Assembly (NCBI RefSeq): GCF_026342735.1
Contig: NZ_JAPEMM010000001.1
Coordinates: forward strand, 1,612,001-1,676,000
Length of the DNA stretch: 64,000 bases
Source of the DNA: Streptomyces sp. NBC_00193
GTDB lineage: Bacteria; Actinomycetota; Actinomycetes; Streptomycetales; Streptomycetaceae
Direction of reading: 5' to 3'
Position 1 is the stretch's first letter. Every line of letters starts with the position of its first letter. Shown here in pieces: positions 24,759 through 32,659 of this stretch. The notes below the pieces were generated by a model, which saw nothing but the letters and a program-made list of their open reading frames with translations, made no database searches and was not told the origin of the DNA. Both the position numbers and the translations under genes were made by a program.

Positions 24759-25838
24759 GTGAGACGCATCCTAGGAATCGCCCTGGCGGTCCTCCTGGTC
24801 GGCGGCGTGATAGCCGTCATCGCCATCGGAGGACAGAAGCCGGAGGGCACGGCAACGAAGACCGTGCGTGGCGTCATCGGTTCGGAGAAGTCCGAGTTCT
24901 TCCGCGACCCCGACGTCGTCAAGGCCCTTGCAGACAAGGGCTACACCGTGAAGACCGAAACCTCGGGATCCTGGGCGATGGACCAACTCGCCCTCAAGGA
25001 CTTCGACTTCGCCTTCCCCAGCAGCACTGAGCCGACCGAGGGGATCGAGGAGAAGGCGGGCGTGAAGGGCGCCCAGAACACCAAGCCCTTCTTCTCCCCG
25101 CTCGTCGTCATCGCCCGCTCCAACGCCGCCAAGGTGCTCAGCGAGCACGGCCTCGCGAAGATGAACGGCAAGAACACCGGCACCCTCCTCCTCGGCCCCT
25201 TCCTCAAGGCCGCCGCCGAGGACAAGAAGTGGCAGGAGCTCCAGGGCGGGACCAGCGCCTACCCCGAGCTGGCCGGCACGGTGTTCGTCAAGACCACCGA
25301 CCCCAGCACCTCCAACTCCGGCGCGCTCTTCCTCGCCACCACCTCGAACGTCGCCAACGGCACGACCGTCGTCGCCAACGACGCCGACATCGACCGGACC
25401 GCACCCCTGATGAAGAAGCTGATCTCCGTCCAGGGCGCCCTGGAGCAGAGCACGGACGGCCCCTTCCGCGCCTTCATCAGCGGCAGCGGAGAACCTCTCA
25501 TCCTGGCCTACGAGTCCCAGGTGGCCAGCCTCCTGCAGCAGAAGCAGGCTCCGGGCGACATGGTGGTCCTCTACCCCGACACCACCGTCAACTCCCCGCA
25601 CACCTTCGTGCCGATCAGCGACAAGGCCAAGGAGCTCGGCTCCCTGCTGGCCACCGACCCGAAGCTGCGCTCGCTCGTGGTCCGCCACGGGTTCCGGCCG
25701 ACGGAGGGGGTGGCCGAGTTCACCGCCGCCACCGCGCCGCACAGCGCGTACCTCAACTCGGGGCTGACCGGACTCCGTCAGGTCAGCGCACCGACCGTCA
25801 AGGTCCTGATGGCGCTGGCCGCGCGGGCCAAGGGATAG
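24759..25838 (+). CDS. Membrane-anchored periplasmic-binding-like protein of the TelA/VWA operon
   Basis: 359 residues from the GTG at 24759 (MRRILGIALAVLLVGGVIAV); a GTG at 24732 is an alternative. One N-terminal hydrophobic segment anchors or exports it. The rest resembles type-2 solute-binding proteins: VIGSEKSEFFRDPDVVKALADKGYTVKTETSGSW at the start, then FSPLVVIARSNAAKVL and VKTTDPSTSNSGALFLATTSNVANG. That last segment parallels MTDPVRSNSGFSALISVASGL in the VWA protein two genes downstream, so the operon has two related binding domains. The gene ends 15 bases before telA and starts the operon. Ligand unknown. Confidence 0.75.
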   Translation: MRRILGIALAVLLVGGVIAVIAIGGQKPEGTATKTVRGVIGSEKSEFFRDPDVVKALADKGYTVKTETSGSWAMDQLALKDFDFAFPSSTEPTEGIEEKAGVKGAQNTKPFFSPLVVIARSNAAKVLSEHGLAKMNGKNTGTLLLGPFLKAAAEDKKWQELQGGTSAYPELAGTVFVKTTDPSTSNSGALFLATTSNVANGTTVVANDADIDRTAPLMKKLISVQGALEQSTDGPFRAFISGSGEPLILAYESQVASLLQQKQAPGDMVVLYPDTTVNSPHTFVPISDKAKELGSLLATDPKLRSLVVRHGFRPTEGVAEFTAATAPHSAYLNSGLTGLRQVSAPTVKVLMALAARAKG

Positions 25839-25853
25839 GGGGAGGACAACACC

Positions 25854-27047
25854 ATGACACTGACACCGCCAGAGAACAGCCCGCTCGTCCTCACCGCTCC
25901 CGAACCCGTGGCCCCCGTCCGGCGGGAGCAGGCCTCCGGCCTGGTACCGCTCCAGGACGGGGTGCGCGAGGAGATGGCCCGCCGGGCCGGGGAGTACGTC
26001 GGCTCGCTGGCCGGCATCGACAGCCGCTCCCCCGAGTTCGCGAACCGCATCGGGGAGATCGCCGGCCTCGGCGCCGCCGACATCCGCGGCGCCGCCCAGC
26101 AGTCCAACCGCATGCTGGACCGGGCCGTACGCTCCCTCGGCACGGACGGCGGCGGCGACGCCCAGGCCCGCGTCGCGGGATCGCTGGTCGAACTGCGCCG
26201 CACGGTGGAGGACTTGGATCCGAGCGACAGCTCCACCGGCTCGGGCAGGGGCGTGCGCAAGCTCCTCTCCAAGCTGCCCGGCGGCAACAAGTTCCGCGAC
26301 CACGTGGCCAAGTACGCCTCCTCGCAGGCCACCCTCAACCGGATCGTCGGCGCGCTGCGCGGCGGCCAGGACGAGCTGCGCCGCGACAACGCCGCCCTGC
26401 ACACCGAGCGCGCCCGCCTGTGGGAGACCATGGGCAAGCTCCAGGAGTACGCGGTGCTCACCGAGGCCCTGGACGCGGCCGTCGAGCAGCGGATCGCCGA
26501 CCAGACCGACCCGCAGCAGGCCGACGCGCTGCGCGTGGACGTGCTGTTCCCCGTACGGCAGAAGCACCAGGACCTGCTGACCCAGCTGGCCGTCTGCGCG
26601 CAGGGCTACCTGGCGATGGACGTGGTCAGGCGCAACAACGAAGAGCTGATCAAGGGCGTCGACCGGGCCGCGACCACGACGGTGTCCGCGCTGCGGATCG
26701 CCGTGATGCTGGCGCAGGCGCTGAACACGCAGGGCGAGGTCATCAAGCAGATCGACACCCTGCGCGACACCACGGAGGGCCTGATCCGCGGCAACGCGGA
26801 GATGCTGTCCACGCAGAGCGGGGAGATCCAGCGGATCGCCGCCGACCCGGCCGTCGGTGCGGAGACGCTTCGGACGGCCTTCGCCCAGATCTACAAGACG
26901 CTCGACACCATCGACACCTTCAAGGTGCAGGCGACCGAGAACATGGCCGCCACCGTGGAGTCCCTGACCGGCGAACTCCAGAACGCCTCCGCGTACCTGG
27001 CGCGCACCCGCACCGCGAGCGCCCTGGAAGGCGGCAACGACCGATGA
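25854..27047 (+). CDS. TelA-family toxic-anion-resistance protein
   Basis: 397 residues with GGGGGAGG upstream of the ATG. TelA features are the long helical body with VREEMARRAGEYVGSLAGIDSRSPEFANRIGEIAGLGAADIR near the start, LDPSD, then LLSKLPGGNKFRDHVAKYASSQATLNRIVGALRGGQDELRRDNAALHTE and LFPVRQKHQDLLTQLAVCAQGYLAMDVVRRNNEELIKGVDRAATTTVSALRIAVMLAQALNTQ. It is cytoplasmic and coiled-coil-rich. TelA homologues give tellurite, nisin or beta-lactam tolerance in Firmicutes, often beside XpaC. Its stop overlaps the next start by 4 bases. No tellurite-resistance TerD/TerC genes are present. Confidence 0.9.
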   Translation: MTLTPPENSPLVLTAPEPVAPVRREQASGLVPLQDGVREEMARRAGEYVGSLAGIDSRSPEFANRIGEIAGLGAADIRGAAQQSNRMLDRAVRSLGTDGGGDAQARVAGSLVELRRTVEDLDPSDSSTGSGRGVRKLLSKLPGGNKFRDHVAKYASSQATLNRIVGALRGGQDELRRDNAALHTERARLWETMGKLQEYAVLTEALDAAVEQRIADQTDPQQADALRVDVLFPVRQKHQDLLTQLAVCAQGYLAMDVVRRNNEELIKGVDRAATTTVSALRIAVMLAQALNTQGEVIKQIDTLRDTTEGLIRGNAEMLSTQSGEIQRIAADPAVGAETLRTAFAQIYKTLDTIDTFKVQATENMAATVESLTGELQNASAYLARTRTASALEGGNDR

Positions 27048-28663
27048 GCATGCGAAGCGCTGTCATACGCAGACGGCTCGCCGCAGCGGTGGCGCTCGCC
27101 GCCACCCTGCTCGGGGCGAGCGCGTGCGCGGAGAACTCCGACCACCCGAAGCCGAAGCAGACCGAGTACCGGGAGGGCACGCTGCGCGTCCTGGCCTCCA
27201 GCGAGCTGTCCGACATGGACGAGGTGCTGAAGGCGGCGAAGGCCGCCACCGGGGTCGGCGTGGAGCTGACCATGTCGGGCACCCTCGACGCGGTCGAGCA
27301 GATCGCCTCCGGCAAGGCGGACGGCAAGTACGACGCCGTATGGCTCTCCTCCAACGACTACCTGCGGCTGCGGCCCGAGGCCGCGGGCAAGCTGTCGAGC
27401 GAGACCCCGGTGATGTCCTCGCCCGTCGCCCTCGGCGTGAAGCCCGAGGCACTGGCCCGGCTCGGCTGGAAGCCCGAGTCGGTGACCTGGTCGGCGGTCC
27501 ACGAGGCCGTGGCCGGCGGGAAGCTGACGTACGGGATGACCGACCCGGTGCGCTCCAACTCCGGGTTCTCCGCGCTGATTTCGGTGGCCTCGGGGCTCTC
27601 CGGCGCACAGGCGGCGCTGACCGACGCCGACGTGGCGAAGGCGCAGCCGATGCTGAAGGGGTTCTTCACCGGGCAGAAGCTGACGTCCGGCTCCTCGGGC
27701 TGGCTGGCCACCGCGTACGCCCAGCGCGGGGACGTGGACGCGCTGGTGAACTACGAGTCGGTGCTGCTGTCGATGAACCGGGACGCGAAGACGAACCTGA
27801 CGGTGATCCGGCCGCTCGACGGCGTGGTCACCGCCCACTACCCGCTGACCCTGCTGACCTCGGCCCCGGCCGGGGCCCGCGAGTCGGGGCGGGCGCTGAC
27901 CGAGTACCTGAGCGGCGGCGAGGCGCAGAAGGCGATCACCGAGAAGACCTTCCGGCGGCCCGTCACGGCCGGGGTGACCCCGGCGGCCGGGCTGAACCCG
28001 GACAAGCGGCGCGAGCTCCCCTTCCCCGGCACCCGGTCGGTGGCGGACGGGCTGCTGGCCAGCTACGAGAACGAACTGCGCCGGCCCTCGCGGACGGTGT
28101 ACGTGCTGGACACCTCGGGTTCGATGACCGAGGAGGACCGGATCGGCCGGCTGAAGGCGGCGCTCACCGACCTGACGGGGACGGGGAGTTCGGGCACCGG
28201 GGAGCGGTTCCGGGACCGTGAGGAGGTCACGCTGCTGCCCTTCGGCGACAAGGTGAAGAAGGTCCTGACGCACACGGTCGAGCCCGGCAATCCCGGGCCC
28301 GCCCTGGACGCGATCCGGGGGGACGTGAAGTCGCTGCAGCCCGACGGGGGCACGGCCATCTACAGCAGTCTGCAGGCGGCGTACCAGCAGCTCGGCAAGG
28401 GCAACGCGGACGCCTTCACCTCGATCGTGCTGATGACGGACGGCGAGAACACCGCGGGCGCCGGGGCCAAGCAGTTCGACGCCTTCTACGCGGGGCTGCC
28501 CGAGGCGCAGAAGCACACCCCGGTCTTCGCGGTGCTGTTCGGCGACTCGGACCGCAAGGAACTCGCCCACATCACCGAACTGACCGGCGGGCGCCTCTTC
28601 GACGCCACCGACGGCAACGGTTCGCTGGACGGAGCCTTCGAGGAGATCCGTGGCTACCAGTAG
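27044..28663 (+). CDS. Lipoprotein fusing a solute-binding domain to a von Willebrand A domain
   Basis: 539 residues, starting MSMRSAVIRRRLAAAV at 27044 (ATGA overlap with telA). The signal peptide ends LLGASAC, a lipoprotein-type cysteine. Residues ~45-330 are a type-2 binding-protein domain (TLRVLASSELSDMDEVLKAA; KYDAVWLSSNDYLRL; MTDPVRSNSGFSALISVASGLSG). Residues ~345-530 are a VWA domain with a complete MIDAS: DTSGSM, the Thr of DGGTAIYSS and MTDGEN. Metal-dependent VWA domains bind protein partners; here it would be displayed outside the membrane. The fusion is a recurrent actinobacterial architecture of unknown role. Its end overlaps the next gene by 14 bases. Confidence 0.88.
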   Translation: MSMRSAVIRRRLAAAVALAATLLGASACAENSDHPKPKQTEYREGTLRVLASSELSDMDEVLKAAKAATGVGVELTMSGTLDAVEQIASGKADGKYDAVWLSSNDYLRLRPEAAGKLSSETPVMSSPVALGVKPEALARLGWKPESVTWSAVHEAVAGGKLTYGMTDPVRSNSGFSALISVASGLSGAQAALTDADVAKAQPMLKGFFTGQKLTSGSSGWLATAYAQRGDVDALVNYESVLLSMNRDAKTNLTVIRPLDGVVTAHYPLTLLTSAPAGARESGRALTEYLSGGEAQKAITEKTFRRPVTAGVTPAAGLNPDKRRELPFPGTRSVADGLLASYENELRRPSRTVYVLDTSGSMTEEDRIGRLKAALTDLTGTGSSGTGERFRDREEVTLLPFGDKVKKVLTHTVEPGNPGPALDAIRGDVKSLQPDGGTAIYSSLQAAYQQLGKGNADAFTSIVLMTDGENTAGAGAKQFDAFYAGLPEAQKHTPVFAVLFGDSDRKELAHITELTGGRLFDATDGNGSLDGAFEEIRGYQ

Positions 28664-29255
28664 GGCACTGAAATACCTGGAGTCGAAGAAGAACCTGACC
28701 GGCAGCGCCTGCGGGCTGGTCGGGGTGGGCCTGACCCTCACCGGGGTGGCCGGCACGTACTGGCCGGTGGTGGTCGCCGGGCTGTACGGGGCGGGCGCGC
28801 TCGTCGCCCCGCCGGACGTGGCGGCGCCGCCGGTCCCGCCGGAGCCCGCCGAGCAACTGGGCTTCGTACGGGAGGACTTCGCGCGGCTGCAGGAGTACGT
28901 CGGCGAGGTGGACCTGCCGGCGGAGCCCGCCGAGGTGCTGACCGGGCTGCTGGAGCTGTACGCGGCGATGCTGGAGCCGGGCTGGGTGGCGGGGGTCCTG
29001 GCCGCCGACCCGGAGGCGGTGCACGCGCTGACCCGGGCCATCCGCACGGACGTGCCGGAGTGCGTGGACACCTACAACCGGACCCGCTGGTGGACCCGGC
29101 TCACGGCGGGCGGCGAATCGCCCGAGCGCCACCTGGAGCGGCAGCTGACGCTGCTGCGGGAGGAAGCGGAACGCATGACGGCGGACCTCCGTGAAACGGA
29201 GGCCCGCCGTCAGCAGACGCACACGACCTATTTGGAAGGCCGCAGGGAATCCTGA
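28650..29255 (+). CDS. Membrane protein of the TelA operon, possibly XpaC-like
   Basis: 201 residues from a GTG at 28650, which has GAGGAGATCC upstream and lies inside the end of the VWA gene. The N-terminus has two hydrophobic segments (GSACGLVGVGLTLTGVAGTYW and PVVVAGLYGAGALVAP) and is followed by an acidic helical domain (REDFARLQEYVGEVDLPAEPAEVLTGLLELYAAMLEPG) and a charged C-terminus. The arrangement of two helices plus a helical domain next to telA recalls XpaC of the xpaC-telA pair, but I see no diagnostic motif, so that is inference. The final codons form a long hairpin. Confidence 0.65.
   Translation: MATSRALKYLESKKNLTGSACGLVGVGLTLTGVAGTYWPVVVAGLYGAGALVAPPDVAAPPVPPEPAEQLGFVREDFARLQEYVGEVDLPAEPAEVLTGLLELYAAMLEPGWVAGVLAADPEAVHALTRAIRTDVPECVDTYNRTRWWTRLTAGGESPERHLERQLTLLREEAERMTADLRETEARRQQTHTTYLEGRRES
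29176..29212. terminator. Large inverted repeat within the 3' end of the last TelA-operon gene
   Basis: TGACGGCGGACCTCCGT (29176-29192) and ACGGAGGCCCGCCGTCA (29196-29212) form a 17-base stem with one A/C mismatch and a 3-base loop. It codes for the MTADLRETEARRQQ segment and ends 43 bases before the stop codon. It is strong enough to be the operon terminator despite being inside the reading frame. Confidence 0.65.
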
Positions 29256-29340
29256 GTCGGGGAATCCCGCGTCAACCCGTGGCCGGGGACAGCCGGCCGC
29301 AGGAGTTCGGTGGGGGCGATGGCCCTCAGTGCGAGCTGGA

Positions 29341-31200
29341 TCAGCCCAGGCGCTCGACGAGCGCCTCGTACTGGTCCCACAGCTCCTTCGGCGTGTGGTC
29401 GCCGTAGGTGTTCAGGTGGGCCGGGACCAGCGAGGCCTCGTCGCGCCAGACCTCCTTGTCGACCGTGAGCAGGAACTCCAGGTCGGCGGCGGGCAGGTCC
29501 AGGCCGTCGGTGTCCAGGGAGGCGACGGTCGGCAGGATGCCGATCGGGGTCTCCACACCCTCGGCGGTGCCGTCGAGGCGCTCGACGATCCACTTCAGGA
29601 CGCGGCTGTTCTCGCCGAAGCCGGGCCACACGAACTTGCCCGCGTCGTTCTTGCGGAACCAGTTCACGTAGTAGATCTTCGGGAGCTTGGACTGGTCCTT
29701 GTCCTTGGCCACGTCGACCCAGTGACCCATGTAGTCGCCCATGTTGTAGCCGCAGAACGGCAGCATGGCGAAGGGGTCGCGGCGCAGCTCGCCGACCTTG
29801 CCCTCGGCGGCGGCGGTCTTCTCGGAGGCGATGTTCGAGCCGATGAAGACGCCGTGGTTCCAGTCGAAGGACTCGGTGACCAGCGGCACGGCGGAGGCGC
29901 GGCGGCCGCCGAAGAGGATCGCGGAGATCGGGACGCCCTTGGGGTCCTCCCACTCGGCGGCGATCGTCGGGCACTGCGAGGCCGGGACGGCGAAGCGGGC
30001 GTTCGGGTGGGCCGCCGGGGTCTCGGACTCCGGGGTCCAGGCGTTGCCCTTCCAGTCGATCAGCTGGGCGGGGGCTTCCTCGGTCATGCCCTCCCACCAG
30101 ACGTCGGAGCCGTCCGGGGTGAGCGCGACGTTGGTGAAGACGGTGTTCGCGTACATGGTCTTCATGGCGTTGGCGTTGGTGTGCTCGCCGGTGCCGGGGG
30201 CGACGCCGAAGAAGCCGGCCTCGGGGTTGATCGCGTAGAGGCGGCCGTCCTCGCCGAAGCGCATCCAGGCGATGTCGTCGCCGACGGTCTCCACGGTCCA
30301 GCCGGGGATCGTGGGCTCCAGCATGGCGAGGTTCGTCTTGCCGCAGGCGGAGGGGAAGGCGGCGGCGATGTACTTCGCCTCGCCGGCCGGCGGGGTGAGC
30401 TTGAGGATCAGCATGTGCTCGGCGAGCCAGCCCTCGTCGCGGGCCATGACGGACGCGATGCGCAGGGCGTAGCACTTCTTGCCGAGCAGGGCGTTGCCGC
30501 CGTAGCCCGAACCGTAGGACCAGATCTCGCGGGTCTCGGGGAAGTGCGAGATGTACTTGGTGGTGTTGCACGGCCACGGCACGTCGTCCTGGCCCTCGGC
30601 GAGCGGGGCGCCGAGGGTGTGGACGGCCTTGACGAAGAACCCGTCGGTGCCGAGCTCGTCGAGGACGGCCTGTCCCATCCGGGTCATGGTGCGCATGGCG
30701 ACCGCGACGTAGGCGGAGTCGGTGATCTCGACGCCGATCGCGGAGAGCTCGGAGCCCAGGGGGCCCATGCAGAAGGGGACGACGTACATCGTGCGGCCCT
30801 TCATGGAGCCGCGGAAGATGCCGCCCTCCTCGCCCTTGCCGGCGAAGCCCCCCTCACCAGTAAAGAGGGCCTTCATCTCGGAAGGGGCCTTCCAGTGGTT
30901 GGTCGGGCCCGCGTCCTCCTCCTTCTCGGAGCAGATGAAGGTCCGGTCCTCGACGCGCGCGACGTCGGAGGGGTCGGAGGCCGCGTAGTACGAGTTCGGG
31001 CGCTTGGCCGGGTCCAGCTTCTTGAAGGTGCCCTTGGAGACGAGCTCCTCGCAGAGGGCCTCGTACTCGGCCTCCGAGCCGTCACACCAGACGATGCGGT
31101 CAGGCTGGGTGAGGGCTGCGATGTCACCGACCCAGGAAATGAGCTCCTGGTGCTTGGTGGGGACGTCGGAAGTGGTGCCAGCCGCGATGTCGCGCGCCAC
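29341..31200 (-). CDS. pckG: Phosphoenolpyruvate carboxykinase (GTP)
   Basis: 619 residues from a GTG at 31200 ([23 protein letters not shown]) with AAGGAG 6 bases upstream; the frame is open further, but this start has the only good site. Converts oxaloacetate and GTP to PEP, CO2 and GDP, the first step of gluconeogenesis. Family features are the P-loop [15 protein letters not shown] with the reactive Cys, [20 protein letters not shown], the Mn/substrate region [13 protein letters not shown]...[36 protein letters not shown], and the C-terminal [14 protein letters not shown]. Full-length with all expected blocks. It is monocistronic, and a divergent promoter region of 211 bases separates it from the hemolysin III gene. 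Confidence 0.97.
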   Translation of the reverse strand: MARDIAAGTTSDVPTKHQELISWVGDIAALTQPDRIVWCDGSEAEYEALCEELVSKGTFKKLDPAKRPNSYYAASDPSDVARVEDRTFICSEKEEDAGPTNHWKAPSEMKALFTGEGGFAGKGEEGGIFRGSMKGRTMYVVPFCMGPLGSELSAIGVEITDSAYVAVAMRTMTRMGQAVLDELGTDGFFVKAVHTLGAPLAEGQDDVPWPCNTTKYISHFPETREIWSYGSGYGGNALLGKKCYALRIASVMARDEGWLAEHMLILKLTPPAGEAKYIAAAFPSACGKTNLAMLEPTIPGWTVETVGDDIAWMRFGEDGRLYAINPEAGFFGVAPGTGEHTNANAMKTMYANTVFTNVALTPDGSDVWWEGMTEEAPAQLIDWKGNAWTPESETPAAHPNARFAVPASQCPTIAAEWEDPKGVPISAILFGGRRASAVPLVTESFDWNHGVFIGSNIASEKTAAAEGKVGELRRDPFAMLPFCGYNMGDYMGHWVDVAKDKDQSKLPKIYYVNWFRKNDAGKFVWPGFGENSRVLKWIVERLDGTAEGVETPIGILPTVASLDTDGLDLPAADLEFLLTVDKEVWRDEASLVPAHLNTYGDHTPKELWDQYEALVERLG

Positions 31201-31390
31201 GATCGCTCCTTGTTGAGGGGTTTGATTTGTGATTGCCCCGTGGGGGCCGCGACCCGGACGCTTCGCGCTCCGCTCATCCGGTGTCGACCGCACTCATCTG
31301 ATCATCCGGTGCGTGTGCGCATATGTCCAGGGGGCCTCTCACGTGAGCATCGCCACTCCGGTCAATCTTCCGTAAAGCGCACTAACGGAA

Positions 31391-31408
31391 ACCTACGCAA
31401 CCGTAGGT
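31391..31408. promoter_or_regulatory. Perfect palindrome 3 bases before the hemolysin III start
   Basis: ACCTACG-CAAC-CGTAGGT is a perfect 7-base inverted repeat overlapping the ribosome-binding position of the hemolysin III gene (ATG at 31412). The TACG..CGTA core resembles operators of TetR-type regulators of membrane-lipid genes in actinobacteria (from memory, inference). A protein bound here would block transcription or, if the mRNA is leaderless, sit on the promoter. Confidence 0.6.
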
Positions 31409-31411
31409 AGC

Positions 31412-32107
31412 ATGGCGGGCATGACTTCCGACGCCGCTGCCGTGGCCGCTCCGATGGTCGAAACCGCCGATCAGGAGACCAAGCCGCTCATGCGCGGCTG
31501 GCTCCACACCGGCATGTTCCCCGCCGTGGTGATCGCCGGCCTCGCCCTGATGGCCTTCACGGACTCGACCCGGTCCCGGGTCGCGTGCGGGGTGTACATC
31601 CTCACCGCGTGCCTGCTCTTCGGAGTCAGCGCCGTGTACCACCGCGGTACGTGGGGCCCGCGCGGCGAGGCGATCCTGCGGCGCCTCGACCACGCGAACA
31701 TCTTCCTGATCATCGCGGGCACCTACACCCCGCTGACCGTGCTGCTGCTCCCCGACTCCACCGGGCGGACCCTGCTGTGGGCGGTCTGGATCGCGGCCGC
31801 GGCCGGCATCGCCTTCCGCGTCTTCTGGGTCGGCGCCCCGCGCTGGCTGTACACGCCCTGCTACATCGCCATGGGCTGGGCGGCGGTCTTCTTCCTCCCC
31901 GACTTCATGCGCACCGGCGGCATCGCCGTCCTGGTGCTGGTCGTCGTCGGCGGGCTGCTCTACAGCGTCGGCGGCGTCATCTACGGCATGAAGCGCCCGA
32001 ACCCCTCCCCGCGCTTCTTCGGCTTCCACGAGGTCTTCCACTCGCTGACCCTGGCCGCCTTCGTCGCCCACTACGTGGGCATCTCGATCGCCGCCTACCA
32101 GCACTGA
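31412..32107 (+). CDS. Hemolysin III / PAQR-family membrane protein
   Basis: 231 residues with seven hydrophobic helices. The metal-site motifs of the PAQR/HlyIII family are present: the first-helix E/H region (PLMRGWLHTGMFPAVV), SAVYHRGTWGPRGEAILRRLDHANIFLIIAGTYTPLTVLLL (Ser-x3-His and Asp-His), and the late HEVFHSLTLAAFVAHYVGI with two His. Such proteins (YqfA, BC YplQ) affect membrane fluidity or have ceramidase-like metal centres; no lysis role need be implied. An in-frame ATG at 31421 is an alternative start. Followed by a clear terminator. Confidence 0.92.
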   Translation: MAGMTSDAAAVAAPMVETADQETKPLMRGWLHTGMFPAVVIAGLALMAFTDSTRSRVACGVYILTACLLFGVSAVYHRGTWGPRGEAILRRLDHANIFLIIAGTYTPLTVLLLPDSTGRTLLWAVWIAAAAGIAFRVFWVGAPRWLYTPCYIAMGWAAVFFLPDFMRTGGIAVLVLVVVGGLLYSVGGVIYGMKRPNPSPRFFGFHEVFHSLTLAAFVAHYVGISIAAYQH

Positions 32108-32118
32108 GCCGTCTCCTC

Positions 32119-32159
32119 CGGACCGTGCGGGGCGGCCGCCCGCGGCGCCGCACGGTCCG
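32119..32159. terminator. Stem-loop terminator after the hemolysin III gene
   Basis: CGGACCGTGCGG (32119-32130) and CCGCACGGTCCG (32148-32159) are perfectly complementary 12-base arms around a G+C-rich 17-base loop that can itself pair. It lies between convergent genes and can serve both. Confidence 0.88.
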
Positions 32160-32170
32160 AAAGGGGTGAC

Positions 32171-32575
32171 TCAGGGCTTGCCGTGGCCGTGGCCGTGGCC
32201 GCCGACCGTCACGCGCCCCACCCTGTTCCCGACCAGCTCCGTGAACCACATGTTCCCGTCGGGACCCTTCGCGATGTGGAACGGCGAGTTGTCCAGGTTG
32301 GGGGTGGGCAGCGGGAACTCGGTGAGCTCGCCCCGCGGGGTGATGCGGCCGATCTCGTGGTCGAGGCCGCCGCCGTCGGTGAACCAGAGGTTCCCGTCCT
32401 CGACGATTCTCCCGACGGGATTCGCATCGGATCCGTCGTCTCCACCCGTCCCGTGCTGCCCGGCGAAGGCCGGGGCGGGCACGCTGAGCAGGGTGCAGGC
32501 GAGCAGGACGGCGAGGCGCCGCCACCGGGCCGGAGCTCGGTGGCGGCGCTGGCTGGGCAGGGTGGTCTCGGGCAT
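32171..32575 (-). CDS. Short secreted protein with Vgb (virginiamycin B lyase)-like repeats
   Basis: 134 residues. An N-terminal signal peptide (RRLAVLLACTLLSVPAPAFAG) is followed by two beta-propeller blade repeats of the Vgb/NHL type: RIVEDGNLWFTDGGGLDHEIGRITPRGELTEFPLPTP and ..FHIAKGPDGNMWFTELVGNRVGRVTVGG. The tail is GHGHGHGKP. A functional Vgb lyase has a six- or seven-bladed propeller of about 300 residues, so two blades cannot close one propeller; the protein is either a remnant or oligomerises. A small palindrome (TTTGAC-GGGCT-GTCAAA, 32613-32629) lies upstream and may be part of its promoter. Confidence 0.65.
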   Translation of the reverse strand: MPETTLPSQRRHRAPARWRRLAVLLACTLLSVPAPAFAGQHGTGGDDGSDANPVGRIVEDGNLWFTDGGGLDHEIGRITPRGELTEFPLPTPNLDNSPFHIAKGPDGNMWFTELVGNRVGRVTVGGHGHGHGKP

Positions 32576-32659
32576 GGGCCCAAGGTAGAAGGAACGTCCT
32601 ATTCCGGATGGCTTTGACGGGCTGTCAAACGGGTGCGCCTACCCTCCCCGCCCGGGTGC

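Noticed and set aside
25229..28663. An 1144-residue plus-strand frame ending with the VWA protein
   Set aside because: Its first half overlaps the binding-protein and telA genes in another frame and is low-complexity; the true start is the ATG at 27044 with a signal peptide.
24759..29255. Tellurium-resistance (ter) locus
   Set aside because: TelA alone is not diagnostic; no TerB/C/D/Z-type genes are present.
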